This document shows positions 1-7,403 of a DNA stretch of 32,647 nucleotides, piece by piece. Source of the stretch: Bryobacteraceae bacterium (GTDB taxonomy: Bacteria; Acidobacteriota; Terriglobia; Bryobacterales; Bryobacteraceae); NCBI GenBank assembly GCA_030041495.1, contig JASHNT010000121.1:1-32647 (forward strand), written 5' to 3'. Below the pieces are notes generated by a model. It had not been told where the DNA came from, searched no databases, and saw nothing but the letters and a program-made list of their open reading frames with translations. The translations under genes were made by a program, and so were the position numbers. Positions within the stretch are counted from its first letter, which is position 1, and each line of letters opens with the position of its first letter.

Positions 1-195
1 GTGCTGAACGGAGTGGGCGGCAACGCCGGGCCGGTGTTGAACGGAGTGCGCTCGCGGCATGACCGGGCCTGGATTCTGGGCCACTTCTCCGACCCCGATA
101 AATTTACGCCCGGCTCGGGCATGCCTCCGTTCGACGACCTGGGCGACGCCAACCTCAACGCCCTCACCGATTACGTGATGGCGATCCCGAAGTAG
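1..195 (+). CDS. Cytochrome c, C-terminal end (partial)
   Basis: The window opens inside this gene; only the last 64 residues are visible and the GTG at base 1 need not be the true start. The segment reads like the C-terminal half of a class I cytochrome c domain: a Pro-Gly-Ser-Gly-Met-Pro-Pro-Phe stretch would supply the axial methionine to haem iron, and a final helix (about residues 48-62, NLNALTDYVMAI) is typical of the fold's last helix. The CxxCH haem-attachment motif would lie upstream, outside the window. Such domains carry electrons on the outer face of the cytoplasmic membrane, alone or at the end of a larger respiratory protein. The partner complex cannot be told from this fragment. 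Confidence 0.7.
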   Translation: MLNGVGGNAGPVLNGVRSRHDRAWILGHFSDPDKFTPGSGMPPFDDLGDANLNALTDYVMAIPK

Positions 196-300
196 GCCTT
201 AACGCGCTTGCGGAACTTCCGAGGCGGAACATGGAATCCGCTATAGCCCTCGCGGTGCGACGAGCGCTCTTCCCGAAGACGCCCGACGCGCACCGTGGCC

Positions 301-347
301 CTAAAAATAAAGCGGTCCCGCCGAAACGGGACCCCTGATTTATTTCG
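301..347. terminator. Probable bidirectional intrinsic terminator
   Basis: GGTCCCG (314-320) and CGGGACC (327-333) form a perfect 7-bp stem with a six-base loop. On the minus strand the stem is followed by a T-rich run (complement of 301-311), suiting termination of the cytochrome gene that ends at 362. On the plus strand a TTTATTT stretch (about 340-346) follows, so it could also stop transcription from the gene ending at 195. The rest of the 196-361 gap shows no gene. Confidence 0.6.
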
Positions 348-361
348 GATGGCGCAGCGCC

Positions 362-1561
362 CTACGGCTTGCCGAAGATCTTCGCGTCGATGGGAGCGTT
401 GATCTGCACGTTCTTGATCTCGGCGTTCCAACGGCCGTCCAGCCACAGGAAAGCCATCTTGAACGGGAACTTGATGCCGTTCACATCGCGGTAGTCGGCG
501 TAGTCGACCTGGATCGGGATGCGCCCGACCGGTGAATTCACGAAGCGCAGCACGCGCACCAGCAGGTTGGTCTTCTGGTCGAAGTAGAACTTCGCGCGCA
601 AAGTGCCGCCGCGCGAGGTACCTTCCACCAGGCGGTAGTCGTCCGGAGGAACGATGTCCTGGCTGGATGAACTCGAAGCGCTGCGCGTTTCGCCGATGCT
701 CTCCAAACCGCCGGAGACCCAAGTCGGGAACAGCGTCTTGATCGCACCGGGGAAGGATGCGGCAGCCTCAAACGCCGCGCCCTCGGCGTTGGCGCCGTCA
801 AGTTGATATTCGCCCATCAGGCCGCGCGGAGCGGTGACCCAGCCGACCTTGCCATCGAAGGTCCACGCGCTGACGCCGCGATCGGGGTGATCGGGGAAGC
901 GGATTTCCGTGGTGCGCATGTCCGGCGACTTGGCATAGATCTTGAACTGGCCGTTGCCGCCCAAACCTTCATAGCCGATGCTCTCGCCGCTCATGACGTA
1001 GCTGGTCATGCTGTTCAGCTTCTGCTGGCCGCCCAGCGCCGCGATGTATTTGTCCAAAATCTCGGTGGCTGAAGGAGCCGTCTTGTCGGCCGCGACCACA
1101 TCGTCCTTGTCGAAATTCGGCGCGCTGTACAGATTATCGAGCGAAACCGAGGTGGATGGTTTCTCCCGGGCGTGATGGCACACGTAGCAGGTAACCTGCT
1201 GCGAGCCGTTGAAGAATTCTTTATTGATCGCCTGCATCATGTTCACCATGCGGCGGGCCATGAGTTTGGGCGGCGTGTCGATGACCCAATTCACCTTGTC
1301 GGTGCCGGCGCCGGGATGGCAATCGGCGCAGTCGAGACCAAGCGAATCAGTCATGACGCCCATGGCGCTCAAAAAATCGCCGGGCGTGAGATTCTTGAGA
1401 GCGTCGGTCTGGACGTTCTTAAAGCACTGGCCGGCCGTGGTCCCGGCGGCGCAAGTAATCGAGGGCGCTTGGGCTTGGGCACTACCCGAGAAGGTTAGGC
1501 CGATCGCCAACCCCGCGGTTACTCCGGTGATCGCAAGGATCGACCGTTTGGACAACTTCAT
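362..1561 (-). CDS. Exported dihaem c-type cytochrome, reaction-centre cytochrome-like
   Basis: About 399 residues. An N-terminal signal peptide (Lys-Leu-Ser-Lys-Arg, a hydrophobic run and an AQA-type cleavage site near residue 30) sends it to the periplasm. Two haem motifs, CADCH (residues 78-82) and CYVCH (125-129), each follow a helix containing methionines, the Met...CxxCH pattern of the photosynthetic reaction-centre cytochrome c family, also found in non-phototrophs. Residues from about 165 to the end have no haem motif and resemble a beta-rich LolA-like domain (Tyr-Ile-Ala-Ala-Leu-Gly-Gly near its start). It probably moves electrons in the periplasm; donor and acceptor are unknown. The start at 1561 is chosen because a strong GGGAGGAA ribosome site lies just upstream; an ATG at 1576 overlaps that site and is unlikely. 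Confidence 0.75.
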   Translation of the reverse strand: MKLSKRSILAITGVTAGLAIGLTFSGSAQAQAPSITCAAGTTAGQCFKNVQTDALKNLTPGDFLSAMGVMTDSLGLDCADCHPGAGTDKVNWVIDTPPKLMARRMVNMMQAINKEFFNGSQQVTCYVCHHAREKPSTSVSLDNLYSAPNFDKDDVVAADKTAPSATEILDKYIAALGGQQKLNSMTSYVMSGESIGYEGLGGNGQFKIYAKSPDMRTTEIRFPDHPDRGVSAWTFDGKVGWVTAPRGLMGEYQLDGANAEGAAFEAAASFPGAIKTLFPTWVSGGLESIGETRSASSSSSQDIVPPDDYRLVEGTSRGGTLRAKFYFDQKTNLLVRVLRFVNSPVGRIPIQVDYADYRDVNGIKFPFKMAFLWLDGRWNAEIKNVQINAPIDAKIFGKP

Positions 1562-1593
1562 ATGAGTTCCTCCCATAAAAGGTGCAACCGTTT

Positions 1594-1622
1594 ATCCTAC
1601 TAACGAAACTGTTCAGGCGCAA
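1594..1622 (-). promoter_or_regulatory. Candidate promoter of the dihaem cytochrome gene
   Basis: Read on the minus strand, TTGCGC (1622-1617) and TAGGAT (1599-1594) are separated by exactly 17 bases. That would place the transcript start near 1587 and leave a short leader containing the ribosome site. Each box matches the sigma-70 consensus only partly, so this is a suggestion. Confidence 0.3.
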
Positions 1623-1630
1623 GTTTGCCC

Positions 1631-2803
1631 TCAATTGGTTACACGGGCAGTTTGGAGCTTGGCGCCGCCCGATCCGTTGCCCCAGGCGATCCAGGTCTCG
1701 CTGCCGGTGTGCAGCAGCTTCGGATAGCCGAGGCTCTGCTTGGAGCCGTGCGCGATTTTCAGCACCTGGCCCGGAACACCTGCTGCCGAAACGTGGCGGA
1801 CCAGAACGGCGGCATCCGAGCCCGAGTCTTCCAACCAGGAAACCGTGGCTCCACCCGCATCGTCGAGGGCAACCGAAGTGTAGCCGTAAGAATGGCCGGT
1901 GGAGACCAGCACGGGCTTGCCGAAGCTGACTCCGGCGTCGGTGGAGAGCGCAAGCTGTGTGCGCGGTTTATCCTGCCCCTCGGTGAACCAGGAGATGGCG
2001 ACCCGGTCGCCCTTGGCGCTGACCGCGGCGGCATTGGTGGGGCAGGCGTCGATCTTCCAGTTATCGGCGTTGAGAATCTTCATCGGCGTCCACTTACCGC
2101 CTTCATAACGAATGGTTCCGATATCGCGGATGTCGGCTTTGGTGTGGGTACGGTAAGCGAGCAACAGGCCGCGCGAGGTGTTGACGATAGTGGTGGGGCA
2201 GCAGCCGCACACATCCGGATCGAGCACCTCTTCCTTCATCACCGCGCCGGCCGAGCTGACAATGGTCCGCTTCATCGCCACCGGCTCGTCTTCACCATGC
2301 AGCGCTTCCAACCAGATGAGCGAAGCTTCGTGATCGCCCGTGGCGGCCATCGAGGCGAGACCGTGCTGCACCTGGCTGCGATCCTTGTGCGCCAGTACCG
2401 GAGTGGTCCACTTCACGCCGTCCCTCGATGCCGAGACGTAGGCGAACTCGGCGTCGCTGTCTTCCTTGGGCGCTTCGATCCAGTGGGCCATGAAGGTTCC
2501 GTCGGGGAGCGTAATCACTTCGGGTACCTCGGCCGGATGGCGAAAGAATTTGCGGCCGGCGGCGACCGTCCGCGGCGCCGACCAAGCCGAGCCCTTATGG
2601 ATCGCGTACCTGAGCGTGTACGATCCGTCGTTCGCCTTCTCGATCCAGCTCAACAGCGGGCTACCGTCTTGAGTCACAGACCAGCTCGCCTGCAGGCTGC
2701 CGGAGCCGGAGGGGTTCGCGAGCGCTGCGGATTTCTGCGCGGCATTTTGAGCGGCGATAGGCACAGCAGCGGCGCAGAGGGCCAACAAGAGGATGTTCTT
2801 CAT
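1631..2803 (-). CDS. Secreted sialidase-like beta-propeller protein
   Basis: About 390 residues. It begins with a clear signal peptide (Met-Lys-Asn, then an LLLALCAAA-type hydrophobic core and an AQNA cleavage region). The rest is a chain of repeated beta blades of the sialidase/BNR type, with motifs such as SRDGVKW and STDAGVSFGKP resembling Asp-box turns (Ser-x-Asp-x-Gly-x-x-Trp/Phe). A Cys-Gly-Cys-Cys cluster (DPDVCGCCPTT) in the middle could bind a metal or form disulphides. No full sialidase catalytic set can be assigned, so the activity is open. The start at 2803 is chosen for the signal peptide; the frame stays open upstream but that would bury it. A TATAAT hexamer (2825-2820, minus strand) lies about 17 bases upstream, so the leader may be very short. 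Confidence 0.65.
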   Translation of the reverse strand: MKNILLLALCAAAVPIAAQNAAQKSAALANPSGSGSLQASWSVTQDGSPLLSWIEKANDGSYTLRYAIHKGSAWSAPRTVAAGRKFFRHPAEVPEVITLPDGTFMAHWIEAPKEDSDAEFAYVSASRDGVKWTTPVLAHKDRSQVQHGLASMAATGDHEASLIWLEALHGEDEPVAMKRTIVSSAGAVMKEEVLDPDVCGCCPTTIVNTSRGLLLAYRTHTKADIRDIGTIRYEGGKWTPMKILNADNWKIDACPTNAAAVSAKGDRVAISWFTEGQDKPRTQLALSTDAGVSFGKPVLVSTGHSYGYTSVALDDAGGATVSWLEDSGSDAAVLVRHVSAAGVPGQVLKIAHGSKQSLGYPKLLHTGSETWIAWGNGSGGAKLQTARVTN

Positions 2804-2870
2804 AGGGAGGGCCGCCTCGATTATACCTCCGGAGTGCGCTGCGGGTATCCTAAGGGCAGGAGGCGAGTGC

Positions 2871-3128
2871 ATGGCAACGCTGGACTGGTCACAATGCCCG
2901 GCGGTGGAGAGTGTCCCCGGTAAGCGCAGCGGGGAGTGGGTCTTCAAGAACACTCGCATGCCCGTGGCAACCGTTTTCGAGAACCTGGAGGCGGGATTGA
3001 CCGTCGATGAGGTGATGGCAGAATTCGGCGTGACGCGGGAGCAGATCAGCGCCGTGCTGCGCTTTGCCGCGAACAACCTCGCGGCCCCCGCAGAAGCGTC
3101 CACGCCGGTGAATGCTCATTCTCTTTGA
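2871..3128 (+). CDS. DUF433 family antitoxin
   Basis: An 85-residue protein of the DUF433 type. Typical features are the opening Trp-Ser-x-Cys-Pro-x-Val-Glu-Ser-Val-Pro-Gly-Lys, then a 'FKNTRMPVATVFENL' block, then a helix-turn-helix-like part (Gly-Leu-Thr-Val-Asp-Glu-Val...Phe-Gly-Val-Thr-Arg-Glu-Gln). These proteins are usually encoded just upstream of DUF5615 PIN-like toxins and are thought to neutralise them and bind the operon promoter. The start at 2871 has an AGGAGG ribosome site seven bases upstream; the frame is open further upstream without such support. It overlaps the next gene by 17 bases, which suggests coupled translation. Confidence 0.8.
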   Translation: MATLDWSQCPAVESVPGKRSGEWVFKNTRMPVATVFENLEAGLTVDEVMAEFGVTREQISAVLRFAANNLAAPAEASTPVNAHSL

Positions 3129-3366
3129 CCAGGGCACTCCCCGAAGCATCGCCCCCCGGCTCCGAGGACACACCGTTGAGGAGGCGATGGCCCGCGGATG
3201 GGATCGTCTATCGAACGGAGACCTGTTGCACGCGGCGGAGGAGGCGGGCTTCGACGTCTTAGTGACAACTGACAAGAACATCCGTTATCAGCAGAATTTA
3301 AAAGGGCGGCGCATTGCGATCATAGTGCTCGGCAACTCGCAGCGTCCAGCCGAACCCCGCTTCTAG
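3112..3366 (+). CDS. DUF5615 PIN-like toxin, apparently C-terminally shortened
   Basis: 84 residues opening with Leu-Phe-Asp-Gln-Gly-Thr-Pro and continuing with GWDRLSNGDLLHAAEEAGFDVLVTTDKNI and a Gly-Arg-Arg-Ile-Ala-Ile-Ile-Val-Leu strand. This is the DUF5615 pattern, a PIN-like nuclease fold with acidic residues at Asp6 and Asp54. From recall of the family, relatives continue for roughly 30 more residues after the Leu-Gly-Asn-Ser-Gln segment, where this protein stops with PAEPRF. The stop shares the bases CTAG with the stop of the convergent channel gene, so the ends overlap by 4 bases. With the DUF433 gene it forms a type II toxin-antitoxin pair; whether the short toxin is active is uncertain. 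Confidence 0.75.
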   Translation: MLILFDQGTPRSIAPRLRGHTVEEAMARGWDRLSNGDLLHAAEEAGFDVLVTTDKNIRYQQNLKGRRIAIIVLGNSQRPAEPRF

Positions 3367-4214
3367 GGCGGCGGGAAGGCGATTCCCGCCGCGTCGTAGC
3401 GCTCCTTGATGCGGCGATTGAGCTCGCGGCCTACCAAATATTGCCCCGAGGGCAGGGTTTTGATACGTGCTCGGATGGTTGCGCCGTTCGCGCCCAATTT
3501 GTCGACGCCCATCACCTCGATGGCGGCGAGAATAAAGCTTTTGTAGGCGTCCTCCGCGGCCATTTCGGCTCCGGTTTTCGTGAGGATCTCCAGGGCCATG
3601 TTAGCGTCGGCGCGATGGGCCAGGATGGTCTCGAAAACGTAGTAGGAGTATTCGCGGGTCAGATTCGAGAGCACCGCGATCGAGCCATTGGAGATTATGT
3701 GCACCGCCCCGCTTTCGCCGCGCAGCACGGTGGTCCGAAGATTGATTTCGCTTACCGTGCCCGAGAGACCGTTGATGCTGACAGCGTCGCCGATGCGGAT
3801 CTGGTCTTCGAGCAGCAGGAACAAACCGCCCAGCCAGTCCTTGATCAGCGTTTGCGCGCCGAGGCCCAGCGCCAGACCGGCGACGCCCAAGCTGGCCAGC
3901 AGCGGCTCAATCTTGAACCCCATCTCGGTCAGAGCCATGACGACCGCGATCAGCCAGATGCCGGAGGCCAGGCACAAGCGCAGCACGGCGATCATAGTGG
4001 CCGCGCTCTTTTCCCGTTCGCGGTCGGCGGCGCCGCCGTGCCGCTCCATGGCCGAGACCGCGGAGGCATGCAGACGGCGCAGCAGCCTGCTGGTGATCCG
4101 CGTGAACACGACCGCGAGAATCACGATTAAAATCACACGCAGGAAGCTTTCCGTGGCGGGAACCCACACCTCCGCGCGGCGAAGCTGCCCCGCCAGATCC
4201 GCGAAGAAACGCAT
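3363..4214 (-). CDS. MscS-family mechanosensitive ion channel
   Basis: 283 residues. Three hydrophobic segments are visible: about 24-41, 75-93 and 105-135. The last is the Gly/Ala-rich pore helix (LLASLGVAGLALGLGAQTL, then a LGGLFLLLED turn), the signature of MscS channels. After it comes the beta domain (IGDAVSINGLSGTVSEINLRTTVLR, with an Asn-Gly-Ser-Ile block) and an alpha/beta C-terminal domain ending at the Ile-Lys-Glu-Arg helix. These channels open under membrane tension and release solutes after a drop in external osmolarity. It is convergent with the toxin gene and divergent from the DUF6677 gene, with tandem repeats in the shared upstream region. Confidence 0.9.
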   Translation of the reverse strand: MRFFADLAGQLRRAEVWVPATESFLRVILIVILAVVFTRITSRLLRRLHASAVSAMERHGGAADREREKSAATMIAVLRLCLASGIWLIAVVMALTEMGFKIEPLLASLGVAGLALGLGAQTLIKDWLGGLFLLLEDQIRIGDAVSINGLSGTVSEINLRTTVLRGESGAVHIISNGSIAVLSNLTREYSYYVFETILAHRADANMALEILTKTGAEMAAEDAYKSFILAAIEVMGVDKLGANGATIRARIKTLPSGQYLVGRELNRRIKERYDAAGIAFPPP

Positions 4215-4220
4215 ATCCGA

Positions 4221-4256
4221 CTATCATGCGATAAAAGCGGCTATCATGCGATAAAA
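4221..4256. repeat. Tandem 16-bp repeat between divergent genes
   Basis: CTATCATGCGATAAAA occurs at 4221-4236 and exactly again at 4241-4256, a 20-base period (two helical turns). Each copy contains TATC....GATA, so each unit is itself partly dyad-symmetric. The pair fills most of the 49-base gap between the starts of the MscS gene (4214) and the DUF6677 gene (4264). Two identical sites on one DNA face suggest a regulator-binding site; a simple duplication is the alternative. Confidence 0.5.
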
Positions 4257-4263
4257 TGAAAGC

Positions 4264-4665
4264 GTGACCGAAAAAGTCAATTCCGGCGCGGGAAAATGGA
4301 TTCCCGCCGTAGCGCTGGCCTGGATTGTGCCCGGAGGCGGGCATCTCATGTTGAAAAAGCCGGGTCGCGCCGGCTTGATCGCTTTCTGTGTTGTGGCGAT
4401 GTACCTGCTGGGCCTGATGATGCGCGGGGCTCTGTTCACGCCGCGATCGGACGACCTGCTGACCACGGTGATCTACTACGGCGGATTCATCGGCAACATC
4501 ATGAACGGAATCCTCTACTTCCTCACCGTCTCGCTAGGTTACGCGCAGCCGGACGCCGCCGGCCACGTGCACGATTACGGCACTAAGTTCCTGGTGGCCG
4601 CGGGATTGCTGAACGTGCTTGGCATGGTGGACGCCTACGAGATCGCCACCGGACAGAAGGATTAG
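4264..4665 (+). CDS. DUF6677-like small integral membrane protein
   Basis: 133 residues with a GTG start. It opens with a short charged region, then ALAWIVPGGGHLMLKKPGRAG, a glycine-rich re-entrant or helix-capping motif, followed by hydrophobic segments at about 35-53, 67-90 and 105-120. This matches DUF6677 as recalled from Acidobacteriota; no function is known to me. No strong ribosome site precedes the GTG. It is the first gene of a closely packed plus-strand run; the next starts 10 bases after its stop. Membership in the glycan operon is an inference from spacing. Confidence 0.6.
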   Translation: MTEKVNSGAGKWIPAVALAWIVPGGGHLMLKKPGRAGLIAFCVVAMYLLGLMMRGALFTPRSDDLLTTVIYYGGFIGNIMNGILYFLTVSLGYAQPDAAGHVHDYGTKFLVAAGLLNVLGMVDAYEIATGQKD

Positions 4666-4675
4666 CGGAACCGGA

Positions 4676-4861
4676 ATGCCCAAGATCAGCCTTTCCCACT
4701 TTGAAGCGTCGATACTGTTCGCCCTTTTCACCTCCATCGTGTTGGGCGTGGTGACCAAGCGCTCAGACCACGAACGCATGCGCTACGCGGCCTACTGCTT
4801 CGCATGGTTCGTCGCGGCCATTTTTGGATTGAGCTGGCTGATGTACCTGGGCCACGGCTAA
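4676..4861 (+). CDS. Small two-helix membrane protein
   Basis: 61 residues starting MPKISLSHFEASILFALF. Two hydrophobic helices (about 11-27 and 40-57) are separated by a charged loop (Thr-Lys-Arg-Ser-Asp-His-Glu-Arg). It lies 10 bases after the DUF6677 gene and 17 bases before the probable thiolase start, in the same direction, which supports its being real. A longer frame from 4619 would add residues overlapping the previous gene. Function unknown; it could be a partner of the DUF6677 protein. Confidence 0.55.
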   Translation: MPKISLSHFEASILFALFTSIVLGVVTKRSDHERMRYAAYCFAWFVAAIFGLSWLMYLGHG

Positions 4862-4878
4862 GCTTTCGCCCCAATCCC

Positions 4879-5664
4879 GTGGACCTCGAAAAAACACTTC
4901 TGCGCAAGACCGGCGAAGCGATCGGGCGCTTCAAGATGATTCGCGAAGGCGATCGCGTGGCTGTGGCGCTATCTGGCGGCAAGGATTCGGTGACCCTGCT
5001 CGAAGTTTTGTTGCGGCTCGCGCAGCGCTCACCCGTGAAATTCAGCGTGTGCGCGTTCACCGTGGAACAAGGCAAATTCCTCGCGCCATTCGAGCCCCTG
5101 GGCGAGTACCTAAAAGCGCGAAAGATCGACTGGACCTATCATCGCGACAATCCTTCGCTGCGCCTGCTCGACGAGCAACCCGAGCACGGCTGCGACGTGT
5201 GCAGCCGCTTCCGCCGCCGCGCCGTGTACCAGATTGTGCGCGGACTGGGAGCGAACGTGATCGCCTTCGGCCACACCGCCGACGATTTCTGCGAATCCTT
5301 TCTGCGCAACGCTCTGTTCACCGGACGAACCAGCGCGCTGCCGGCAGTCACCTACTCGGCCAAGCGCGAGTTCCGCTTGATTCGGCCGCTGGTCTTCGTG
5401 ACCGAAGACCTGACGCAGGCCTTTGCTGAAGCTTTGTGTGCGCCGGTGATTCCGTGCGGTTGCTCGCAGCGCTCGGGCGAAGTGCGGCGCTCGCTGCGCG
5501 GCTGGCTGGCGGAGCTCGAAAAAGATTTTCCGCGCTTGAAGGAATCGCTGCTCTCGGCGATGGGCAACATTGAGACCAGCCGGATGCTCGATCCGCGATT
5601 TCTGGATTTAGACGGTGCGGCCCAGCCCGAACCGGAAGCCGAAACGCTGCCGGTGCTGGGTTAG
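4879..5664 (+). CDS. ttcA: TtcA-like tRNA 2-thiolation ATPase (PP-loop, Fe-S)
   Basis: About 261 residues. The PP-loop SGGKDS (residues 32-37) binds ATP and activates the tRNA base. CDVC (about 104-107) followed by Ser-Arg-Phe-Arg-Arg-Arg, a Phe-Gly-His-Thr-Ala-Asp-Asp motif and a late Pro-Cys-Gly-Cys (about 191-194) match the TtcA layout, where three cysteines hold a [4Fe-4S] cluster used to thiolate cytidine 32 of some tRNAs. The GTG at 4879 is chosen because TtcA-like proteins begin with this helix (LEKTLLRKTGEAIGRF); an ATG at 4804 would run 58 bases into the previous gene. Neither start has a clear ribosome site. A related thiolase with another tRNA target remains possible. A cytoplasmic tRNA enzyme is out of theme here. 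Confidence 0.75.
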   Translation: MDLEKTLLRKTGEAIGRFKMIREGDRVAVALSGGKDSVTLLEVLLRLAQRSPVKFSVCAFTVEQGKFLAPFEPLGEYLKARKIDWTYHRDNPSLRLLDEQPEHGCDVCSRFRRRAVYQIVRGLGANVIAFGHTADDFCESFLRNALFTGRTSALPAVTYSAKREFRLIRPLVFVTEDLTQAFAEALCAPVIPCGCSQRSGEVRRSLRGWLAELEKDFPRLKESLLSAMGNIETSRMLDPRFLDLDGAAQPEPEAETLPVLG

Positions 5665-5673
5665 AATCTTTAC

Positions 5674-6675
5674 TTGCCATTTCCTCGCGTCACCGTCGCC
5701 GTGCCGACTCTGGCATCGGGCGGCGCTTTGGCGGAGTGCTTGCGCTCGCTGGAATCTCAAACCGTGACCGACTTTGAAGTGGTGGTGATCGACAACAGCG
5801 GGTCCGAGCGGGCGCAAGCCTCCGGCGCACGGACGCGGGTGATCGCGAATCCACGGAACGTGGGCTTCGGAGCGGCAGTAAACCGGGCGATTCACGCGTC
5901 GCAATCGCCCTATATCGCCGTTCTCAACGATGACGCCGTGGCGCATGCCGAATGGCTGGAGGCCCTGCTCACCGAAGCGGAGGCGCAGCCGCAAGCCGGC
6001 ATGTTCGCCAGCCAGGTGCGGATCGCGGATTCGGGAAAGCTGGATTCCGCGGGCATGCTGATCGCCGCGGATGGGTCCAGCAAGCAGCGTGGACACGGGC
6101 AGCCCGCTGGCGCGGTTTTCGATGCAGAGACCCTGTTTCCGAGCGGCTCCGCCGCGCTGTACCGCCGGGCCATGCTGGATCAAGTGGGCGCGTTCGACGA
6201 AAGTTTCTTCCTGTATTGCGAAGATGTTGACCTGGGGCTGCGGGCCCGTTGGGCGGGATGGAAGTGCCTCTACGTGCCCGGGGCCGTCGTGGAACATCGC
6301 TATTCGCATTCGGCTGGCCGAGCCTCGGCGCTGAAGGCGTATTACGTGGAACGCAACCGGCTCTACACTCTCGTCAAGAATTTTCCAGCGCGAACGTTAT
6401 GGCGAGCACCGTTCGCGGCACTGGCCCGTTATTTTTGGCACGCGGTCTCGATTTTGACCGGGCGGGGCAAAGCGGCCGAATTTCGCGGCGAGGGACAAGC
6501 CGCCGTGCTGCTGCCGTGGCTGGTGCTGCGCGCGCATCTCGCGGCTTTGTGGAATTTGCCAGCACTGTTGCGGCGGCGCCGCGAAATCTTTGTTTCGCGA
6601 CGCAGCTCTCCGGCGGAGTTCGCGCGCCTGTTGCGGCGCCACTCCATCTCCGTGCGCGAGGTGGCCGCACTGTGA
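5674..6675 (+). CDS. Family 2 glycosyltransferase (rhamnosyltransferase-like)
   Basis: 333 residues from a TTG start nine bases after the thiolase stop. The GT-A nucleotide-binding domain begins at once (RVTVAVPTLASGG), Asn-Asp-Asp (85-87) is the metal- and sugar-nucleotide-binding DxD equivalent, and EDVD (183-186) in Phe-Phe-Leu-Tyr-Cys-Glu-Asp-Val-Asp-Leu is the catalytic/acceptor motif of the WbbL-like GT2 group. The C-terminal 100 residues are basic and partly hydrophobic, suggesting membrane attachment. It probably adds a sugar to a lipid-linked glycan. It overlaps the next gene by four bases (GTGA). Confidence 0.85.
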   Translation: MPFPRVTVAVPTLASGGALAECLRSLESQTVTDFEVVVIDNSGSERAQASGARTRVIANPRNVGFGAAVNRAIHASQSPYIAVLNDDAVAHAEWLEALLTEAEAQPQAGMFASQVRIADSGKLDSAGMLIAADGSSKQRGHGQPAGAVFDAETLFPSGSAALYRRAMLDQVGAFDESFFLYCEDVDLGLRARWAGWKCLYVPGAVVEHRYSHSAGRASALKAYYVERNRLYTLVKNFPARTLWRAPFAALARYFWHAVSILTGRGKAAEFRGEGQAAVLLPWLVLRAHLAALWNLPALLRRRREIFVSRRSSPAEFARLLRRHSISVREVAAL

Positions 6676-7400
6676 ACGGTGATGCTGTGAGCGCAAACCA
6701 ATTGCTCATCCTGGTCCCGGCGTACAACGAAGCCGGCGCGGTAAGGGGGGTGGTCAACGAAGTCCATCGAGTGATGCCGGGCGTGCCGGTGCTGGTGGTG
6801 GACGATTGCTCGAGTGATGCCACGGTTTCGGAGGCGAGAGTGGCGGGCGCGCGTGTACTGGAGCTGCCGCATCATCTGGGGCTCGGGGGATGCGTACAGG
6901 CGGGCTACCGGCTGGCGTTCGAGCTCGGTTACCAATACGTGATCCGCGTGGATGGCGACGGGCAGCACGATCCGCGCGACATCCCCACCATTCTGCATGC
7001 GCTGGAGCGCGAAGGTTGCGAGATGGTGATCGGCTCGCGCTTCATCAACGGGAAGGGGCCGAGTTTCGGTCTCATGCGCTCCGCCGGCATCGCCTTCTTC
7101 CGCGCGGTGCTGCGGCCGATTCTGGGTAAGCCGGTGCGCGATCCGACCTCCGGATTCGTGGGCGTGAATCGCACCGCCCTGGGCCTGTTCTCGCGCAGCT
7201 TTCCGCTGGAATACCCGGAGATCGAAGCCCTGGTGGTGCTGCAGCGGCGGCGCTTCCGCTTCGTGGAGGTGCCGTGCCACATGCGGCCGCGAAAGGCGGG
7301 GCGCAGTTCCATCACCGCGGTAAAATCGCTGTACTACATGGCACACGTACTACTGGGCGTGTTTGTGAACGTCCTGAAGTTCGAAGGCCGGAGAAAATAA
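6672..7400 (+). CDS. GT2 polyprenyl-phosphate sugar synthase (DPM1-like)
   Basis: About 242 residues. GT-A motifs are ILVPAYNEAGA (12-22), VDDCS (43-47) and DGDGQHDP (94-101), the layout of dolichyl/polyprenyl-phosphate mannose synthases, which load a sugar from a nucleotide donor onto undecaprenyl phosphate at the inner membrane face. No C-terminal double membrane anchor is present, like soluble DPM1. The GTG at 6672 overlaps the preceding stop (GTGA); a second GTG at 6687 is also possible. The next gene encodes DUF2304, a common partner of such synthases, and a GT-C enzyme that could use the lipid-linked sugar follows. Confidence 0.85.
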   Translation: MNGDAVSANQLLILVPAYNEAGAVRGVVNEVHRVMPGVPVLVVDDCSSDATVSEARVAGARVLELPHHLGLGGCVQAGYRLAFELGYQYVIRVDGDGQHDPRDIPTILHALEREGCEMVIGSRFINGKGPSFGLMRSAGIAFFRAVLRPILGKPVRDPTSGFVGVNRTALGLFSRSFPLEYPEIEALVVLQRRRFRFVEVPCHMRPRKAGRSSITAVKSLYYMAHVLLGVFVNVLKFEGRRK

Positions 7401-7403
7401 TAT

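Noticed and set aside
1559-1576. An upstream ATG at 1576 for the dihaem cytochrome
   Set aside because: It overlaps the strong GGGAGGAA ribosome site that serves the ATG at 1561.
1625-2923. A 432-residue plus-strand frame
   Set aside because: It is antisense to the secreted beta-propeller, which has a signal peptide and coherent repeats. The plus-strand translation resembles no family.
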